The translations under genes and the position numbers were made by a program. Positions 30,287 to 31,857 of a stretch of DNA of 31,857 nucleotides are shown in pieces. Each line of letters begins with the position of its first letter. Position 1 is the stretch's first letter. The stretch lies in contig JABHDC010000223.1 in the NCBI GenBank assembly GCA_018673255.1, positions 1-31,857 on the forward strand, written 5' to 3'. A model generated the notes under the pieces. The model did not search any database. It was not told the DNA's origin and was given only the letters and a program-made list of their open reading frames with translations. This stretch comes from Gemmatimonadota bacterium (GTDB lineage: Bacteria; Latescibacterota; UBA2968; UBA8231).

Positions 30287-31857
30287 TCAGCTACCTCGAA
30301 GATGGCGCAATTGCCGCTCGGCACGCTGGCGATATTCGTCGTCTTCGAGGTGTAGTTCCAGGAAGCGCTCATAGGCGCTGGCCGCATCGTCGCCGCGATC
30401 CAGGCGCAGGTAGGCGCTGGCCAGATTGATGTAGGCGTCGGCCCAGCCGGGGCGACGGGAAATGGCCATCTCAATCTGTGTTGCTGCCTCGGACCACTCG
30501 CCTTCGTTCAGCAGGAGGAGGCCGAGGCTGTGATACAGGGCGGCCCGTTGAGGCGCGCGCGCAATCGCTTCCTCGTAGGCGGCGATCGCCGCTGGCAAGT
30601 CTGCCCGTCCGGTATGCGCTCGAGCGAGAAGTTCCCAGATACCAGCATCCCCCACGCCAGCTTCCAGGGCACGGGCCCGTTCGAGTGCGGCAATTGCTTC
30701 GTCGAAGCGACGGTGCTGCAGGTGGATGAGGCCGATGTTGCGCAAGGGTGCCGACAGCGATGGATCGAGTCGGGATGCCTCGCCAAACAGCAGCAGGGCA
30801 TCATCCTTTCGGCCCTGGATCAATCGAACCTCACCCAGCCGATTGTGCAGATTCCCGCTGGAGGGCTTCGCTTCGATACCGGCTTCGTATTGTCGCGCCG
30901 CCTCGTCCCAGTTGCCATCTGATTGTGCGGTCTGCCCCAGACGTGTTCTGATGTCCGCGTCCGGCAGGGCTGTCTTCTGGTAGATGGACAGGGCGCTGCC
31001 GTATTGCCCGAGGCGGGCTTCAGCGTGAGCCATCAACTCCAGGAATTGTTCCTCATCGGGCCATCGGTCCAGAGCCGAGGTCAGTATTGTCTTGGCATCA
31101 CTGTGGCGACCGGACTCCTGCAGCGCCTTGGCCAGACCGACACGCGAATCCCGTCTGTCTGGCTCCGTCTCCACAGCCTGCCGGAAATAGACGACAGCCG
31201 AGTCGTATTCCGTGGCGCCGAAATAGGCATTCGCGAGATTGTGTGCCTGTCGGGGATCGGTCTGCAATGCCTGGCGGAAATGCACGGCGGCCGAATCGTA
31301 TTGGGCCGAGGCCAGATAGAGGGCGGCTAGATTGTGCCGTCCACCACTGGTGTTCGAGATCGACAGGGCATTCTTGTAGGAGGCGATGGCATCAGCGGTT
31401 CGCCCGAGTGCCTTGTAGCTGTTCCCCAGATTGACGAGGGCGAGGTCCATCTCCGGGTCGATCGCGAGGGCGCGTTCGAAATGCGTGATCGCTTCCTCGT
31501 GTCGATCGGTATGCATGTACGCCGTGCCGATGTTGTAGTGCGCCTGGGTGAGTTGCGGGTCCAGATCGAGGGCTTTCTGAGTAAGTGGTATCGCCTCCTG
31601 GTAGTTCGCGGCTGCGATGTGCAACCTCCCGAGATTCACATAGGGGCGCGTCATCTGTGGGCCACTGGCGATGGCCGCCTCCCAGATGGCGGGCTCACTG
31701 CGCCAGTCGTGGTTTCTCTGCACGACGAGTACACCCAGAAGGACGAGGGCCACGACGGCGATGATGCGCCCCTGTTGCTGGCCCCATTCGGGCAGCAGGG
31801 CACCCACGGCCAGCAGCAATCCGGGAAGCGCCATATAGAGCCGGTGCTCGTTGACCA
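30287..31857 (-). CDS. TMTC-like membrane protein with 13 TPR repeats (5' end missing)
   Basis: The frame is open to the right edge; 523 residues are visible. It begins VNEHRLYMALPG, which corresponds to the EHRLYLP loop of TMTC/Pmt-like membrane O-mannosyltransferases and bacterial relatives. Two membrane segments follow (LPGLLLAVGALL; IIAVVALVLLGVLVV). Then come about thirteen tetratricopeptide repeats from SEPAIWEAAIASGP to the end, with the canonical spacing, for example AHYNIGTAYMHTDRHEEAITHFERALAIDP-type units. The missing N-terminal part would hold further membrane helices and any catalytic residues. It may glycosylate exported proteins, but the evidence for catalysis lies outside the window. 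Confidence 0.78.
   Translation of the reverse strand, partial: VNEHRLYMALPGLLLAVGALLPEWGQQQGRIIAVVALVLLGVLVVQRNHDWRSEPAIWEAAIASGPQMTRPYVNLGRLHIAAANYQEAIPLTQKALDLDPQLTQAHYNIGTAYMHTDRHEEAITHFERALAIDPEMDLALVNLGNSYKALGRTADAIASYKNALSISNTSGGRHNLAALYLASAQYDSAAVHFRQALQTDPRQAHNLANAYFGATEYDSAVVYFRQAVETEPDRRDSRVGLAKALQESGRHSDAKTILTSALDRWPDEEQFLELMAHAEARLGQYGSALSIYQKTALPDADIRTRLGQTAQSDGNWDEAARQYEAGIEAKPSSGNLHNRLGEVRLIQGRKDDALLLFGEASRLDPSLSAPLRNIGLIHLQHRRFDEAIAALERARALEAGVGDAGIWELLARAHTGRADLPAAIAAYEEAIARAPQRAALYHSLGLLLLNEGEWSEAATQIEMAISRRPGWADAYINLASAYLRLDRGDDAASAYERFLELHLEDDEYRQRAERQLRHLRGS

Overview
This is a GC-rich bacterial chromosomal window. It has no rRNA or tRNA genes that I can see and no transposase. 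The gene content (secreted tectonin/LamG proteins, alpha-L-fucosidase, URO-D-like protein, mannonate-dehydratase-like TIM barrel, paired amidohydrolases, large TPR membrane protein) recalls uncultured polysaccharide-degrading phyla such as Latescibacterota or Poribacteria. That placement is an impression from gene content only and has low confidence.

Region 1 (1-430): a RelE/ParE-type toxin gene followed by the start of an HTH antitoxin that runs off the left edge.

Region 2 (about 476-10540): a tandem array of five genes for large exported proteins. All end in tectonin-type beta-propeller repeats. In front of the propeller lies either a LamG/concanavalin-like domain (genes 1 and 5) or a Cys-paired, beta-gamma-crystallin-like domain (genes 2, 3, 4). 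Every gene is a separate transcription unit. Before each one comes the same cassette: the terminator of the preceding unit, a 17-bp-arm inverted repeat, then 50-51 bp later a sigma-54 (-24/-12) promoter. The spacing is constant, including in the fifth cassette where the sequence between the two elements has diverged. The second gene encodes two propellers and is broken by indels. The tail of a lost gene copy survives at the left end. This array is the most interesting feature of the window.

Region 3 (10541-13530): a scrambled accessory stretch. It holds a perfect 26-bp palindrome, two micro-ORFs, a truncated hicA fused to a duplicated piece of the flavoprotein 3' end, an intact hicB, a PAS-GAF hybrid histidine kinase gene on the minus strand, and a second, internally deleted hicB copy.

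Region 4 (13531-15792, minus): a membrane protein joining a thioredoxin-reductase-like flavoprotein to a NapH/NosR-like Fe-S module with two 4Fe-4S clusters.

Region 5 (15948-30158): carbohydrate and small-molecule catabolism. A plus-strand operon encodes a C39/BtrH-like protein, a GH29 fucosidase, an Asp-box propeller and a frameshifted lyase-like protein. Then come a URO-D-like gene (minus), a Gfo/Idh/MocA-like gene (plus), a large GH20/GH67-like glycosidase (minus), and a plus-strand run encoding UxuA-like mannonate dehydratase, an AstE/aspartoacylase-type deacylase and two overlapping amidohydrolase-fold proteins, the first of which has lost its metal ligands. Together these fit the breakdown of a fucose- and uronate-containing glycan, which is an inference.

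Region 6 (30287-31857, minus): the C-terminal part of a TMTC-like membrane protein with 13 TPR repeats, cut by the right edge.
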